From Prevotella sp. UBA1378 (GTDB taxonomy: Bacteria; Bacteroidota; Bacteroidia; Bacteroidales; Bacteroidaceae), in contig DBRC01000023.1 of assembly GCA_002305505.1 (NCBI GenBank), forward strand, positions 28,026-61,589: DNA of 33,564 nt, read 5' to 3'. The notes beneath the pieces are model-generated. The model made no database searches. It had not been told where the DNA came from and saw only the letters and a list, made by a program, of their open reading frames with translations. Positions within the stretch are counted from its first letter, which is position 1. The number at the start of each line of letters is the position of its first letter. The translations under genes were made by a program, and so were the position numbers. Positions 15,600 to 23,438 of the stretch are shown in pieces.

Positions 15600-16469
15600 T
15601 TATGCTTTTCTTTTCATCCACCGCCCGCCTGCCATGCATGCGATACCGAGTATGATGAACGGTATGCTCAGTATCTGTCCCATGTCGAGCGGGAGTGAGG
15701 CCTCGAAATCTTCCTGTATCTCCTTTGTGTATTCAATGAAGAAGCGGAAGGTAAAGATATAAGTGAGGCAAAGCCCGAAGAAGAATCCCGTTCCCACCTT
15801 TTGCGGATACTTACGGTAAAGAGCCCACCCGATGAAGAAGAGCAGCCCGTAGGCGATGGCCTCGTAGAGCTGTCCGGGATGGCGTGGCATGGCATCGACG
15901 CGTTCGAAGATGAAGGCCCACGGCACGTCGGTCACCTTACCGATGATTTCCGAGTTCATCAGGTTGCCCAGTCTTATGAAACAGGCCGTTACGGGCGTTG
16001 CGATGGCGATGTTGTCGAGCACGTGCCACAGGTTCAGCCGTGTGCGCCTGATGTAAAGCCATAGTGCGAGCATCAGTCCGATGGTGCCTCCGTGCGAGGC
16101 CAGTCCTTCGAATCCGGTATAGGCTGCGCTCCCTCCGGTGAGCTTGAAGAGCCAGTTGTCGGCGAAATGCGCGTTGCCGTCCACGAAGTGGATGGGCAGC
16201 ACCATCTCCACCATGTGCGTGAACGAGGTGAGGTAATAGTCGGGCTGGTAGAAGATGCAGTGGCCGAGGCGTGCCCCGATGAGTATACCGAAGAAGCAGT
16301 AGATCCAGAGCGGCTCGAACAGTTCGGCCTTTATTTTCTGTTCCTTATACAGCTTTTGCACGATGATGTAGGCCAGTACTAGTCCGATGAGCCAGCAGAT
16401 GGAATACCAGCGGAACGGGCCGATGTTCAGGTCCGGGTTCCAGATGATGTAGGATAAGATGGAAAGCAT
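15600..16469 (-). CDS. lgt: Prolipoprotein diacylglyceryl transferase
   Basis: Lgt moves diacylglycerol from phosphatidylglycerol to the lipobox cysteine of prolipoproteins, the first step of lipoprotein maturation in the inner membrane. The 289-residue protein has about seven membrane segments. The conserved motifs are ASHGG at 124-128 (H126), the Lgt signature RLGNLMNSEIIGK at 166-178, RHPGQLYEA at 196-204 and FIEYTKE at 244-250. The ATG at 16469 lies only 7 nt from a GGATTA-type repeat arm, which separates lgt from the four-helix-bundle gene upstream. No promoter is evident within the repeat, so transcription may come from ychF through the four-helix-bundle gene. Confidence 0.96.
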   Translation of the reverse strand: MLSILSYIIWNPDLNIGPFRWYSICWLIGLVLAYIIVQKLYKEQKIKAELFEPLWIYCFFGILIGARLGHCIFYQPDYYLTSFTHMVEMVLPIHFVDGNAHFADNWLFKLTGGSAAYTGFEGLASHGGTIGLMLALWLYIRRTRLNLWHVLDNIAIATPVTACFIRLGNLMNSEIIGKVTDVPWAFIFERVDAMPRHPGQLYEAIAYGLLFFIGWALYRKYPQKVGTGFFFGLCLTYIFTFRFFIEYTKEIQEDFEASLPLDMGQILSIPFIILGIACMAGGRWMKRKA

Positions 16470-16475
16470 TTTTTT

Positions 16476-16513
16476 GGATTAATGATTAATGATTATTGAT
16501 TAAGGATTAATAG
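16476..16513 (+). repeat. GGATTA-type repeat arm, left side of the four-helix-bundle unit
   Basis: On the plus strand the arm reads GGATTAATGATTAATGATT and continues as degenerate heptads to 16513. It is in inverted orientation to the arm at 16922-16952, so the pair faces inward across the four-helix-bundle gene. The last three codons and the TAA of that gene lie in this arm. It is the only copy in the window whose mRNA-sense strand is TAATCC rather than GGATTA. Confidence 0.75.
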
Positions 16514-16895
16514 TACGGGAAGCATTGTAATCGCCGTTCTTTATCACTGCTGAGTGAAGCACGGAAAGCTGTTTCCCTATAATCAGAATCCTTTTCTCTA
16601 TTTCTTTCAGTTCTTTTTCTTCGATAAAACCTTGTTCTAAAGCTAACTCCAATTCGCATGACACCTCGGTTAAGGAGCCGAATGCTATTTCTATAAACCG
16701 TGCTTTCTCCTTTGAAGAAAACCGGCCGAACCCTTCGGCGATATTAATAGGGATTGAAGTTGCTGCTCTCCGTATCTGACTGCTCAGGGCAAAGCGTTCT
16801 TCAGCGGGGAATTTCTTTAAAAGCTGATAGATATATTTGGTAAGCTCTTTTGCGTTCTGATATACATCGAGTTTTCGAAAATAAAACAAATCCAT
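16500..16895 (-). CDS. Four-helix-bundle protein of the S23/IVP family
   Basis: A 131-residue, all-helical protein. The N-terminal YFRKLDVYQNAKELTKYIY and the central SSQIRRAATSIPINIAEGFGR (about 38-58) are the hallmarks of the four-helix-bundle (TIGR02436, '23S rRNA intervening sequence protein') family. Relatives are coded inside 23S rRNA intervening sequences or act as Avd partners of diversity-generating retroelements, binding nucleic acid through basic surfaces; many others are orphan genes of unknown role. Here no rRNA, reverse transcriptase or variable repeat is present. The gene is bracketed by inward-facing GGATTA-type repeat arms, and its last codons and stop lie within one arm. This suggests that it travels with, or acts on, the repeats. 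Family assignment is firm; the role is not. Confidence 0.9.
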   Translation of the reverse strand: MDLFYFRKLDVYQNAKELTKYIYQLLKKFPAEERFALSSQIRRAATSIPINIAEGFGRFSSKEKARFIEIAFGSLTEVSCELELALEQGFIEEKELKEIEKRILIIGKQLSVLHSAVIKNGDYNASRTINP

Positions 16896-16921
16896 CTTTG
16901 AAATATGTCTCTATGCTTTAA

Positions 16922-16952
16922 CAATCAATCCTTAATCCTTAATCCGTAATCC
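16922..16952 (-). repeat. GGATTA-type repeat arm, right side of the four-helix-bundle unit
   Basis: On the minus strand the arm reads GGATTACGGATTAAGG and ends in AAGGATTGATTG, the same ending as the arm after the prenyl synthase gene at 23313-23352. Together with 16476-16513 it delimits a 477-bp unit holding the four-helix-bundle gene. Confidence 0.8.
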
Positions 16953-16978
16953 GCTTCAACGCCAGCGGGCGTTGAAGC
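16953..16978 (-). terminator. Hairpin touching the ychF stop codon
   Basis: A perfect 11-bp stem (GCTTCAACGCC at 16953-16963 with GGCGTTGAAGC at 16968-16978) has a 4-nt loop. Its first base is the last base of the ychF TAG. No U-tract follows, and the next bases are the GGATTA arm. It could be a weak terminator, an mRNA 3'-end protector or the outer part of the repeat element. Confidence 0.6.
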
Positions 16979-18078
16979 TACACATTAAACCGGAAGTGCA
17001 TGATGTCGCCGTCCTGCACCACGTAGTCCTTGCCCTCGATGCCCAGCTTCCCGGCTTCGCGCACGGCGGCCTCGGAGCCGTAGCGGATGTAGTCATCGTA
17101 CTTGATGACTTCGGCCCGGATGAACCCTTTCTCGAAGTCGGTATGGATGACGCCGGCACACTGCGGAGCCTTCCAACCCTTGTGATACGTCCAGGCTTTC
17201 ACCTCCATCTCGCCGGCGGTGATGAATGTCTCGAGGCGGAGCAGCGAGTAGGCCTTCTTTATCAGCCGGTTGACGCCGCTTTCCTCCAGTCCCAGCTCTT
17301 CGAGAAACAGCTGCTTGTCTTCGTACGATTCGAGTTCGGCGATGTCCTCCTCCGTCTTGGCCGCGATGACCATCGCCTCGGCGCCTTCTTCCTTGGCCAG
17401 TGCCTCTATTTGTTGCGTGTAAGCATTGCCGGTCTTAGCGCAGGCCTCGTCTACGTTGCATACATAGAGCACGGGTTTGGCCGTCAGCAGGAACAGATTG
17501 CGGGCAGCGTCCTGTTCATCCTTGCTTTCGAACGTTACGATGCGGGCGTTTTTCCCTTGTTCCAGAACCTCCTTGTATGCCTCGAGTACCGTTACGGCCA
17601 ACTTAGCCTCTTTATTGCCGGCGGCGGCAGCCTTCTGTTGCTTTGCCAGCTGTGCCTCGATGGTCTCGAGGTCCTTCAGCTGTAGCTCGGTGTCGATGAT
17701 TTCCTTGTCGCGTATCGGGTCGATGGTGCCGTCTACGTGCGTAATGTTTTCATCCTCGAAACAGCGCAGCACATGGATGATGGCATCCGTCTCGCGTATG
17801 TTCCCGAGGAATTTATTGCCCAGTCCTTCGCCTTTCGAGGCTCCTTTTACGAGTCCGGCGATGTCCACAATCTCGCACGTGGCGGGCACGATGCGCCCCG
17901 GGTGTACGATTTCGGCCAGCTTTGTCAGGCGTTCATCCGGAACGGTGATTACGCCCACGTTGGGTTCGATGGTGCAGAACGGAAAATTAGCTGCCTGCGC
18001 CTTGGCGCTCGACAAGCAGTTGAAAAGCGTGGACTTACCCACATTCGGCAATCCCACGATACCACATTTTAATGACAT
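16978..18078 (-). CDS. ychF: Redox-regulated ATPase YchF/OLA1
   Basis: YchF is a conserved Obg-family P-loop protein that binds ribosomes and, unusually, prefers ATP. The protein is 366 residues from the ATG at 18078. A longer frame begins with a TTG at 18111 that lies inside the promoter -7 box, so it was not used. Motifs: Walker A GLPNVGKS (9-16), the switch/G3 region DIAGLVKGASKGEG, and NVDE in place of the GTPase NKxD motif, which explains the nucleotide preference. A C-terminal TGS domain follows, ending VVQDGDIMHFRFNV. It is probably co-transcribed with, or separated by a hairpin from, the four-helix-bundle gene and lgt. Confidence 0.96.
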   Translation of the reverse strand: MSLKCGIVGLPNVGKSTLFNCLSSAKAQAANFPFCTIEPNVGVITVPDERLTKLAEIVHPGRIVPATCEIVDIAGLVKGASKGEGLGNKFLGNIRETDAIIHVLRCFEDENITHVDGTIDPIRDKEIIDTELQLKDLETIEAQLAKQQKAAAAGNKEAKLAVTVLEAYKEVLEQGKNARIVTFESKDEQDAARNLFLLTAKPVLYVCNVDEACAKTGNAYTQQIEALAKEEGAEAMVIAAKTEEDIAELESYEDKQLFLEELGLEESGVNRLIKKAYSLLRLETFITAGEMEVKAWTYHKGWKAPQCAGVIHTDFEKGFIRAEVIKYDDYIRYGSEAAVREAGKLGIEGKDYVVQDGDIMHFRFNV

Positions 18079-18108
18079 CTTGTTATAAACGTTTATATAT
18101 CTTTGGTG

Positions 18109-18116
18109 CAAAGGTA
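18109..18116 (-). promoter_or_regulatory. -7 promoter box for ychF
   Basis: TACCTTTG on the minus strand matches TAnnTTTG, about 30 nt before the chosen ATG. A TTTG at the expected distance upstream is absent. The box decides the start, because the in-frame TTG at 18111 lies inside it. Confidence 0.6.
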
Positions 18117-18177
18117 ATAAAACAATCGGGAAATATACAGCCGGCGGGCGGAAAAAGTGGATTATTTGCTGAAAAAG

Positions 18178-18209
18178 TTTGGCTTTTCGGGATATTCCCT
18201 TTATCTTTG
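18178..18209 (+). promoter_or_regulatory. Consensus promoter with no nearby reading frame
   Basis: TTTG at 18178-18181, a 20-bp spacer and TATCTTTG at 18202-18209 fit the Bacteroidetes consensus. Transcription would begin near 18215, about 260 nt before the MORN-like gene at 18474. The frames in between are all short. Confidence 0.75.
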
Positions 18210-18473
18210 CAGTGGGATTGGGCTCGCTGCCTCTTCCCGGAACTTTATGGAATAAGAAGCGTTATGCTTATCTTGCATTCAGAAACCTAGGAAATTTCTA
18301 TATCACGCAGGAGATAGTATAGTGGTTCTCACGTTTAGCGTGGGCTGCTATCATTACATCTTTGCGTGTGGGTTTTCCTAGGGCCTCTGGATGGAGAGTT
18401 TTGTATACAGTGCCACGCTTTCTCTTGTTTAACTGATTTTGGGCTACTTGGTGTCTGGTGGCCGTTTTAGAAT
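18210..18473. other. Stretch without a convincing gene between a promoter and the MORN-like gene
   Basis: The ychF start to the MORN-like gene is a 395-bp gap, of which 18210-18473 follows the promoter. On the plus strand only tiny frames occur. On the minus strand a basic frame (ATG at 18507, ending at 18298, about 69 residues, Lys/Arg-rich, containing KRKRGTVYKTLHPEALGKPTRKD) runs antisense into the MORN-like gene. I do not recognise it. The stretch could be a long leader, a small RNA gene or the remains of an insertion. Confidence 0.4.
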
Positions 18474-19190
18474 ATGATGGATAAGTTTTATCGGCTTTGG
18501 CTGTCATTAACAAGGCATTTACCTGACGGTTACCAGTTCTATAGTGGCCCTTACCATGGAGGTAAAGCGGTTTACACGTATATTCCGTCGGACGGGGGCA
18601 GACTGTTCGACGGGATTTTCCGCTACAAGAGTAGGATTTGTTATGGGGCGATGATGGACAAGGAGGGGTACGACAAAGTGAAGGGAGAGTTTAAGGATAA
18701 CAGGAAGAACGGCCGGTGGACCTTCCTGAGGAAGGACCAGTTTATCGCCAAACGACTGGAGACGTTTTTCAATAACGGCGCTGTAGACGGTGACCTGCGT
18801 TATGACGTGCAGACAAGGAGTTTCAGCAAAAGCAAGTGCAGTTTGGCCTTGTTTTTCAAGGTGAGGGCAAACGTGGTGACGGGCGACATCGATGGCATCA
18901 TCGACGGAGGAGCGTTCCACGGTCATTGCGACGAGGGGGGATATCCCGACGGCAGGTGGAAGATAGAGTGGAAGACGGGCGACTCGCGCTCGAAGACGGA
19001 TTACGAAGAGTGGGAGCACGGCGCTGTGAAGCGGGCTTATTCGGTAAATCATACTAACGGAAACCGCACCTTCATCGATGCTTACATCCTGCGGCTCGTG
19101 GAGAGCATCCTGAGCTACGACTGCATGGAACTGCTGCAAATCATACGCCGGGGCGATTCGCTGGGCACAATACAGATAAACACGAAATAA
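18474..19190 (+). CDS. Hypothetical MORN-like repeat protein
   Basis: A 238-residue protein with loosely repeated segments such as FDGIFRYKSRI, VKGEFKDNRKNGRWTF, DGDLRYD and YPDGRWKIEW. These resemble the G-x-F/Y-x-x-G-x-x-x-G-x-W pattern of MORN or antitoxin-YwqK-like beta-hairpin repeats. There is no signal peptide from the ATG at 18474; the ATG at 18477 is also possible, and a stop lies two codons upstream. The C-terminal 35 residues are helical. The function is unknown. It precedes a small HTH gene by 26 nt in the same direction, so the two are probably co-expressed. The plausible promoter is 260 nt upstream, so the true N-terminus could have been lost or altered. Confidence 0.7.
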   Translation: MMDKFYRLWLSLTRHLPDGYQFYSGPYHGGKAVYTYIPSDGGRLFDGIFRYKSRICYGAMMDKEGYDKVKGEFKDNRKNGRWTFLRKDQFIAKRLETFFNNGAVDGDLRYDVQTRSFSKSKCSLALFFKVRANVVTGDIDGIIDGGAFHGHCDEGGYPDGRWKIEWKTGDSRSKTDYEEWEHGAVKRAYSVNHTNGNRTFIDAYILRLVESILSYDCMELLQIIRRGDSLGTIQINTK

Positions 19191-19216
19191 GCATTTACAG
19201 GTAAAGAGAGACAAAA

Positions 19217-19444
19217 ATGCTATTAGGACAAAGAATCAAGGAGATAGCTGCCGAGAAGAATCTGTCAGTCATCTGGCTGGCTGAACAGATGCATTACGAG
19301 CGGAGCAACATCTATGACATATTCCGCCGCGACAACATAGATGTGAGGCTGCTCATACGCTTTTCAAAGGTTTTGGGGTATAACTTCCTTGCTGACGTGG
19401 CAGAGGAGGTGGAGCGCGAGCTGTGGGGGGAGGCGGCGGAATAG
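19217..19444 (+). CDS. Small XRE-like helix-turn-helix protein
   Basis: A 75-residue protein whose whole length is one DNA-binding-like domain: LGQRIKEIAAEKNLSVIWLAEQMHYERSNIYDIFRRDNIDVRLLIRFSKVLGYNF. The pattern (helix 2 WLAEQM, recognition helix ERSNIYDIFRR, then LL-R-SK-LGY-F) fits the Cro/C1 HTH fold. Small proteins of this type are widespread in Bacteroidales and their targets are unknown. It lies 26 nt behind the MORN-like gene. The stop is 19 nt from the convergent polA stop, leaving no room for a separate terminator. It could regulate its own operon, which is inference. Confidence 0.8.
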   Translation: MLLGQRIKEIAAEKNLSVIWLAEQMHYERSNIYDIFRRDNIDVRLLIRFSKVLGYNFLADVAEEVERELWGEAAE

Positions 19445-19463
19445 GTTCTCGCGGCCTGCCATT

Positions 19464-22229
19464 TCAATGCGCCTCGAGCCAGTTGGCGCCCCATCCGCTG
19501 TCGGCCACGAGAGGCACTTGCATGGGGAAGGCGGCCTGCATCTCTTCCACCACGATGCGCTCCACGCGCTCTTTCTCGTCGGGATATACCGAGAAGTTGA
19601 GTTCGTCGTGCACTTGCAGTATCATCTTTGAGCGGATGTGTTCGGCCTCGAAGCGGCGCGCAATGCGTATCATGGCCACCTTGATGATGTCGGCCGCCGT
19701 GCCCTGTATGGGTGCGTTGATGGCGTTGCGCTCGGCGAAGCCGCGCACGGTGGCGTTGGCGCTGTTGATGTCGGGCAGGTAGCGGCGGCGGCCGAAGAGC
19801 GTGGCCACGTAGCCCTGCCGGCGGGCCACCTCTTTGGATTGCTCCATGTACTGCTTCACCTTGGGGAAGCTGTCGAAGTAGCCGTCGATGAGCTGCCGGG
19901 CTTCGTCGCGGCTGATTTCGAGGCGTTCGGCAAGGCCGAAGACGGTGATGCCATAGATGATGCCGAAGTTGGCGCGCTTGGCTTTGGTGCGCTGGTCGCG
20001 GCTGACGTCGCCGATGCCCGCCTTATAGATTTTGGCGGCCGTGGCGGTATGGATATCATGGCTCTCGCGGAAGGCCTCGAGCATGTTCTCGTCGCCGCTG
20101 AGGTGGGCCATCACGCGCAGTTCTATCTGACTGTAGTCAGCTGAAAAAAACAGACACCCTTCTTCGGGGATGAAGGCCTTGCGTATCTCCTTTCCGTCTT
20201 CTCCGCGCACGGGGATGTTCTGCAGGTTGGGGTCGCTCGAGGAGAGGCGGCCCGTGGCCGTAACCGTTTGGTTGAACGAGGTGTGTATGTGGCCGGTGCG
20301 CGGGTTGATGAGCTGGGGCAGGTTGTCGACATAGGTGCCGAGAAGCTTTTTTATTCCCCTGTATTCCAGGATGTGGGCCACTATCTCGTTTTTGCCTTTC
20401 AGTGCCTGCAGCACCTCCTCGTTTGTGATATACTGCCCCGTCTTCGTCTTTTTCGGCTTGTCTACAATCTTCAGTTTACCGAAGAGGATGTCGCCCACTT
20501 GCTTGGGCGAGGCGATGTTGAATTGTTCGCCTGCCAGTGCATAGATTTGTTTCTCCACTTCAGCCATTCTTGCTGTCAATTCCTTTGACGTTTCAGCCAG
20601 TGAGGCGGTGTCGATTCTGATTCCGTTCATTTCCATTTCGGCCAGTATGGGCATCAGCGGCATCTCTATGTTGTAAAAGAGTTCTTCGGCACCGAACCTC
20701 TTCAGTTCCGGTTCCAGTTTGTTTTTCAGCTTCAGGGTGACGTCGGCGTCTTCGGCGGCATACTCGTATACCATCTCCGGGGCGAGCGAGCGCATGGACC
20801 GTTGGTTCTTGCCTTTGGGTCCGATAAGCTCTTCGATGTGTATGGTGCGGTAGTGCAGATAGATTTCCGCCATGTAGTCCATGTTGTGGCGCAGTTCGGG
20901 TTGGATGAGGTAGTGGGCAATCATCGTGTCCCACATGGGGCCGGCCAACCGCACACCATAGCGGCGGAGCACCTCTAAGTCGTACTTGAGGTTCTGTCCG
21001 ATTTTAAGGATGTTCTCGTCTTCGTACAGCGGTTTAAAGATGTTAACAATTCTTTGCGCTTGTTCACGGTCTTCGGGAACGGGCACATAAAATGCTTCAT
21101 TTTCCTCGACGGCGAAGCTCAATCCTACCAGTTCGGCGTCGATGGCGTTCGTTGACGTAGTTTCCGTATCTATACTGAGATTTTTTTTTGTCCTAAAATA
21201 ATCAAAGATTTTGATTAAATCCCGCTCATTATCAATGAGTTTATAGTCATGAGGGGTGGTTTTAAGCGTCGAATAGAGGGCGTTTTCGGAAATTTCCGGG
21301 GCGTTGGCCGGAAAATTGGCAAATAAATCGAGCTGTTGGTTATTGGATTTTAACTTTTGTTCTGTTTTTTTTAGAATTTTATCTGCGAAGCGTTTAAACT
21401 CCAGTTCGTCGAACAATTTGCCCAGTGCCTCCTCGTCGGGGTTGGTCAGTTTCAGTGCATCCATGTCGAGTTCGATGGGCACATCGGTTTTGATGGTGGC
21501 GAGGAAGCGCGACATCTTGATGTCGTCGGTATGTTCGATCACTTTTTTCTGGAGCGCCCCCTTCAGTTCGCCGGTGCGCCCGAGCAGTCCGTCTATGCTG
21601 CCGAACTGGCCTATCAGCTTCACGGCGGTTTTCTCGCCGATGCCCGGGCATCCGGGGAAGTTGTCGGCCGAGTCACCCATCAGGGCCAGCAGGTCAATTA
21701 CCTGCTCTGTAGAGGCGATGCCGTATTTTCTGGTCACCTCTTCCGGCCCCATCACTTCGTATCCGCCCCCATGCCTTGGGCGGTAGATGAACACCGAGGG
21801 GCCCACCAGCTGTCCGTAGTCCTTATCGGGCGTGAGCATATAGGTTTCGATGCCTTGCCGTCCGGCCTCCGTGGCCAGCGTGCCGATGATGTCGTCGGCC
21901 TCGTATCCGTCGGCTTGCAGGATGGGGATGCGGTAGGCCTCGAGCAGCTGCTTGATGATGGGCACCGAGGTTCTGATGTCTTCGGGTGTTTCCTCGCGCT
22001 GTGCCTTATAGGCGGGGTAGGCTTCGCTGCGGAAGGTGGGGCCGTGGGGGTCGAAGGCCACGCCGATGTGTGTGGGTTTTTCCTTGGTGAGCACCTCGTT
22101 GAGCGTATTTACGAAGCCCATGATGGCCGATGTGTTGAGTCCTTTCGAATTGACCCGCGGGTTTTTGATGAACGCGTAATATGCCCGGTATATCAGTGCG
22201 TATGCATCTATAAGAAACAGTTTATCCAT
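19464..22229 (-). CDS. polA: DNA polymerase I
   Basis: Pol I fills gaps and removes RNA primers in replication and repair. The 921-residue protein contains all three domains. The 5'-3' flap nuclease spans about 1-290 (FLIDAYALIYRAYYAF, DGYEADDIIGTL, DKDYGQL). The 3'-5' exonuclease is about 340-515 with its acidic residues kept (D354 and E356 in SIDTETTS, D in GQNLKYDLEVL, YAAEDAD), so proofreading should be active, unlike in Taq polymerase. The polymerase domain has motif A SADYSQIELR (D698), motif B KRANFGIIYG and motif C VHDEL (H874-D875-E876). Its start diverges from the prenyl synthase gene. Confidence 0.97.
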   Translation of the reverse strand: MDKLFLIDAYALIYRAYYAFIKNPRVNSKGLNTSAIMGFVNTLNEVLTKEKPTHIGVAFDPHGPTFRSEAYPAYKAQREETPEDIRTSVPIIKQLLEAYRIPILQADGYEADDIIGTLATEAGRQGIETYMLTPDKDYGQLVGPSVFIYRPRHGGGYEVMGPEEVTRKYGIASTEQVIDLLALMGDSADNFPGCPGIGEKTAVKLIGQFGSIDGLLGRTGELKGALQKKVIEHTDDIKMSRFLATIKTDVPIELDMDALKLTNPDEEALGKLFDELEFKRFADKILKKTEQKLKSNNQQLDLFANFPANAPEISENALYSTLKTTPHDYKLIDNERDLIKIFDYFRTKKNLSIDTETTSTNAIDAELVGLSFAVEENEAFYVPVPEDREQAQRIVNIFKPLYEDENILKIGQNLKYDLEVLRRYGVRLAGPMWDTMIAHYLIQPELRHNMDYMAEIYLHYRTIHIEELIGPKGKNQRSMRSLAPEMVYEYAAEDADVTLKLKNKLEPELKRFGAEELFYNIEMPLMPILAEMEMNGIRIDTASLAETSKELTARMAEVEKQIYALAGEQFNIASPKQVGDILFGKLKIVDKPKKTKTGQYITNEEVLQALKGKNEIVAHILEYRGIKKLLGTYVDNLPQLINPRTGHIHTSFNQTVTATGRLSSSDPNLQNIPVRGEDGKEIRKAFIPEEGCLFFSADYSQIELRVMAHLSGDENMLEAFRESHDIHTATAAKIYKAGIGDVSRDQRTKAKRANFGIIYGITVFGLAERLEISRDEARQLIDGYFDSFPKVKQYMEQSKEVARRQGYVATLFGRRRYLPDINSANATVRGFAERNAINAPIQGTAADIIKVAMIRIARRFEAEHIRSKMILQVHDELNFSVYPDEKERVERIVVEEMQAAFPMQVPLVADSGWGANWLEAH

Positions 22230-22290
22230 GATTCTATTAATTTTCCGTGTAAAATTACTAAAAAATTATTCAATATCCCGAACTTTTCAC

Positions 22291-22298
22291 TACTTTTG
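22291..22298 (+). promoter_or_regulatory. -7 promoter box for the polyprenyl synthase gene
   Basis: TACTTTTG matches TAnnTTTG and lies 18 nt before the chosen ATG at 22317. No TTTG is present at the 19-21 bp distance. The box supports the ATG at 22317 over the long upstream extension of the frame. Confidence 0.55.
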
Positions 22299-22316
22299 CA
22301 ACAAATTTCTTGTGCA

Positions 22317-23294
22317 ATGGACTATTTATCTCTCATAACACAACCGATAGAAAAAGATTTGAACGATTTCATCGCATTGTTCGAGCGGTCGCTTACGCAT
22401 ACCGAAGGGCTTCTTTCGCAGGTGCTCGAGCATATCCGCCAGCGGGGCGGCAAGCGGATGCGTCCGATGCTTATTCTGCTGATGGCCAAGTGTTACGGCC
22501 GGATATCGTCCGTAACGCAGAATGCCGGTGTGGGGCTCGAGCTGCTGCATACGGCCAGCCTGGTACACGACGACGTGGTGGACGAGAGCAGCGAGCGGCG
22601 CGGGCAGGCATCGGTGAATGCCACGTATAATAATAAGGTAGCCGTGCTGACGGGTGATTACCTATTGTCTACGGCGCTGCTCCACGTATCGTATACGGAC
22701 AACCAGACGATTATACAATATCTCTCGGAGCTGGGGCGTACGCTGGCGAGCGGGGAGATACTCCAGCTTTCAAACATACAGAATCAGGAGGTTTCGGAAG
22801 ATGTTTATTACCAGGTGATTAAGCAGAAGACAGCGGCTCTCTTCGAGGCTTGTGCCGGTATCGGTGCGCTCTCGGCCGGAGCTACGCCGGCACAGGTGGA
22901 AGCGGCAAAGCTGTTCGGGCAGAATCTGGGTATTATCTTCCAGATACGCGATGATATCTTCGACTATTACGAATCGAAGGAAATAGGTAAGCCTACGGGG
23001 AACGACATGGCGGAGGGTAAACTGACGCTTCCCATTATCTATGCCTTGAGGAACACGCGCTACGAGTCGATGAACAAGTTGGCGATGAAAGTGAAGAACG
23101 GTACGATAAATACCGATGAAATAGCCGTTTTAGTAGAGTTTGCTAAGGCGAACGGCGGTATCGACTATGCCGAGAGGCGCATGAACGAGTTCCGTTCGCT
23201 ATGCCTTGATTTCCTCGACAGCGAGGTGAAGGACGCACCGATAAAATCGGCTCTGCGGGCATACGTCGATTTTGTGATAGAAAGGAATAAATGA
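22317..23294 (+). CDS. All-trans polyprenyl diphosphate synthase
   Basis: This enzyme extends allylic diphosphates with isopentenyl diphosphate, most likely to make the side chain of menaquinone, the quinone used by the fumarate reductase at the end of this window. The protein is 325 residues from the ATG at 22317; the frame stays open far upstream but only antisense to polA. It has GGKRMRP (44-50), the first Asp-rich motif DDVVD (85-89), the second DDIFD (212-216) and GNDMAEGKLTLP. Small residues at the fourth and fifth positions before the first motif (S81, A80) suit a long-chain product. Octaprenyl or solanesyl synthase names are both possible. It converges with deoC. Confidence 0.93.
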   Translation: MDYLSLITQPIEKDLNDFIALFERSLTHTEGLLSQVLEHIRQRGGKRMRPMLILLMAKCYGRISSVTQNAGVGLELLHTASLVHDDVVDESSERRGQASVNATYNNKVAVLTGDYLLSTALLHVSYTDNQTIIQYLSELGRTLASGEILQLSNIQNQEVSEDVYYQVIKQKTAALFEACAGIGALSAGATPAQVEAAKLFGQNLGIIFQIRDDIFDYYESKEIGKPTGNDMAEGKLTLPIIYALRNTRYESMNKLAMKVKNGTINTDEIAVLVEFAKANGGIDYAERRMNEFRSLCLDFLDSEVKDAPIKSALRAYVDFVIERNK

Positions 23295-23312
23295 TTTTCT
23301 GGATTACGGATT

Positions 23313-23433
23313 TTCTGGATTAATGATTAAGGATTAGGGATTAAGGATTGATTGCAAGTTGGTTCGGAATGTACCTTTCCTATCGACAAAACTATCAATC
23401 CTTAATCCCTAATCCTTATTCATTAATCCAGAA
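23313..23433. repeat. Long GGATTA-type inverted repeat between the prenyl synthase gene and deoC
   Basis: Arms of 40 bp (23313-23352 and 23394-23433) match as an inverted repeat at 39 of 40 positions, with a 41-nt centre. Both arms are GGATTA heptads and end in AAGGATTGAT at the inner side. The TTTTCTGGATTA motif is also duplicated just outside the left arm. The arms come within about 20 nt of the prenyl synthase stop and 6 nt of the deoC stop. A transcript from either side would form a very long hairpin, so it may act as a bidirectional terminator. Confidence 0.92.
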
Positions 23434-23438
23434 TGCCA

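Noticed and set aside
18298..18507. Basic 69-residue minus-strand frame beside the MORN-like gene
   Set aside because: Not recognised, antisense to the start of the MORN-like gene and downstream of a plus-strand promoter. It is kept only as a possibility in the description of the gap.
21531..22316. Upstream extension of the prenyl synthase frame
   Set aside because: It is antisense to polA and lies before the -7 box; the family's normal N-terminus starts at the ATG at 22317.
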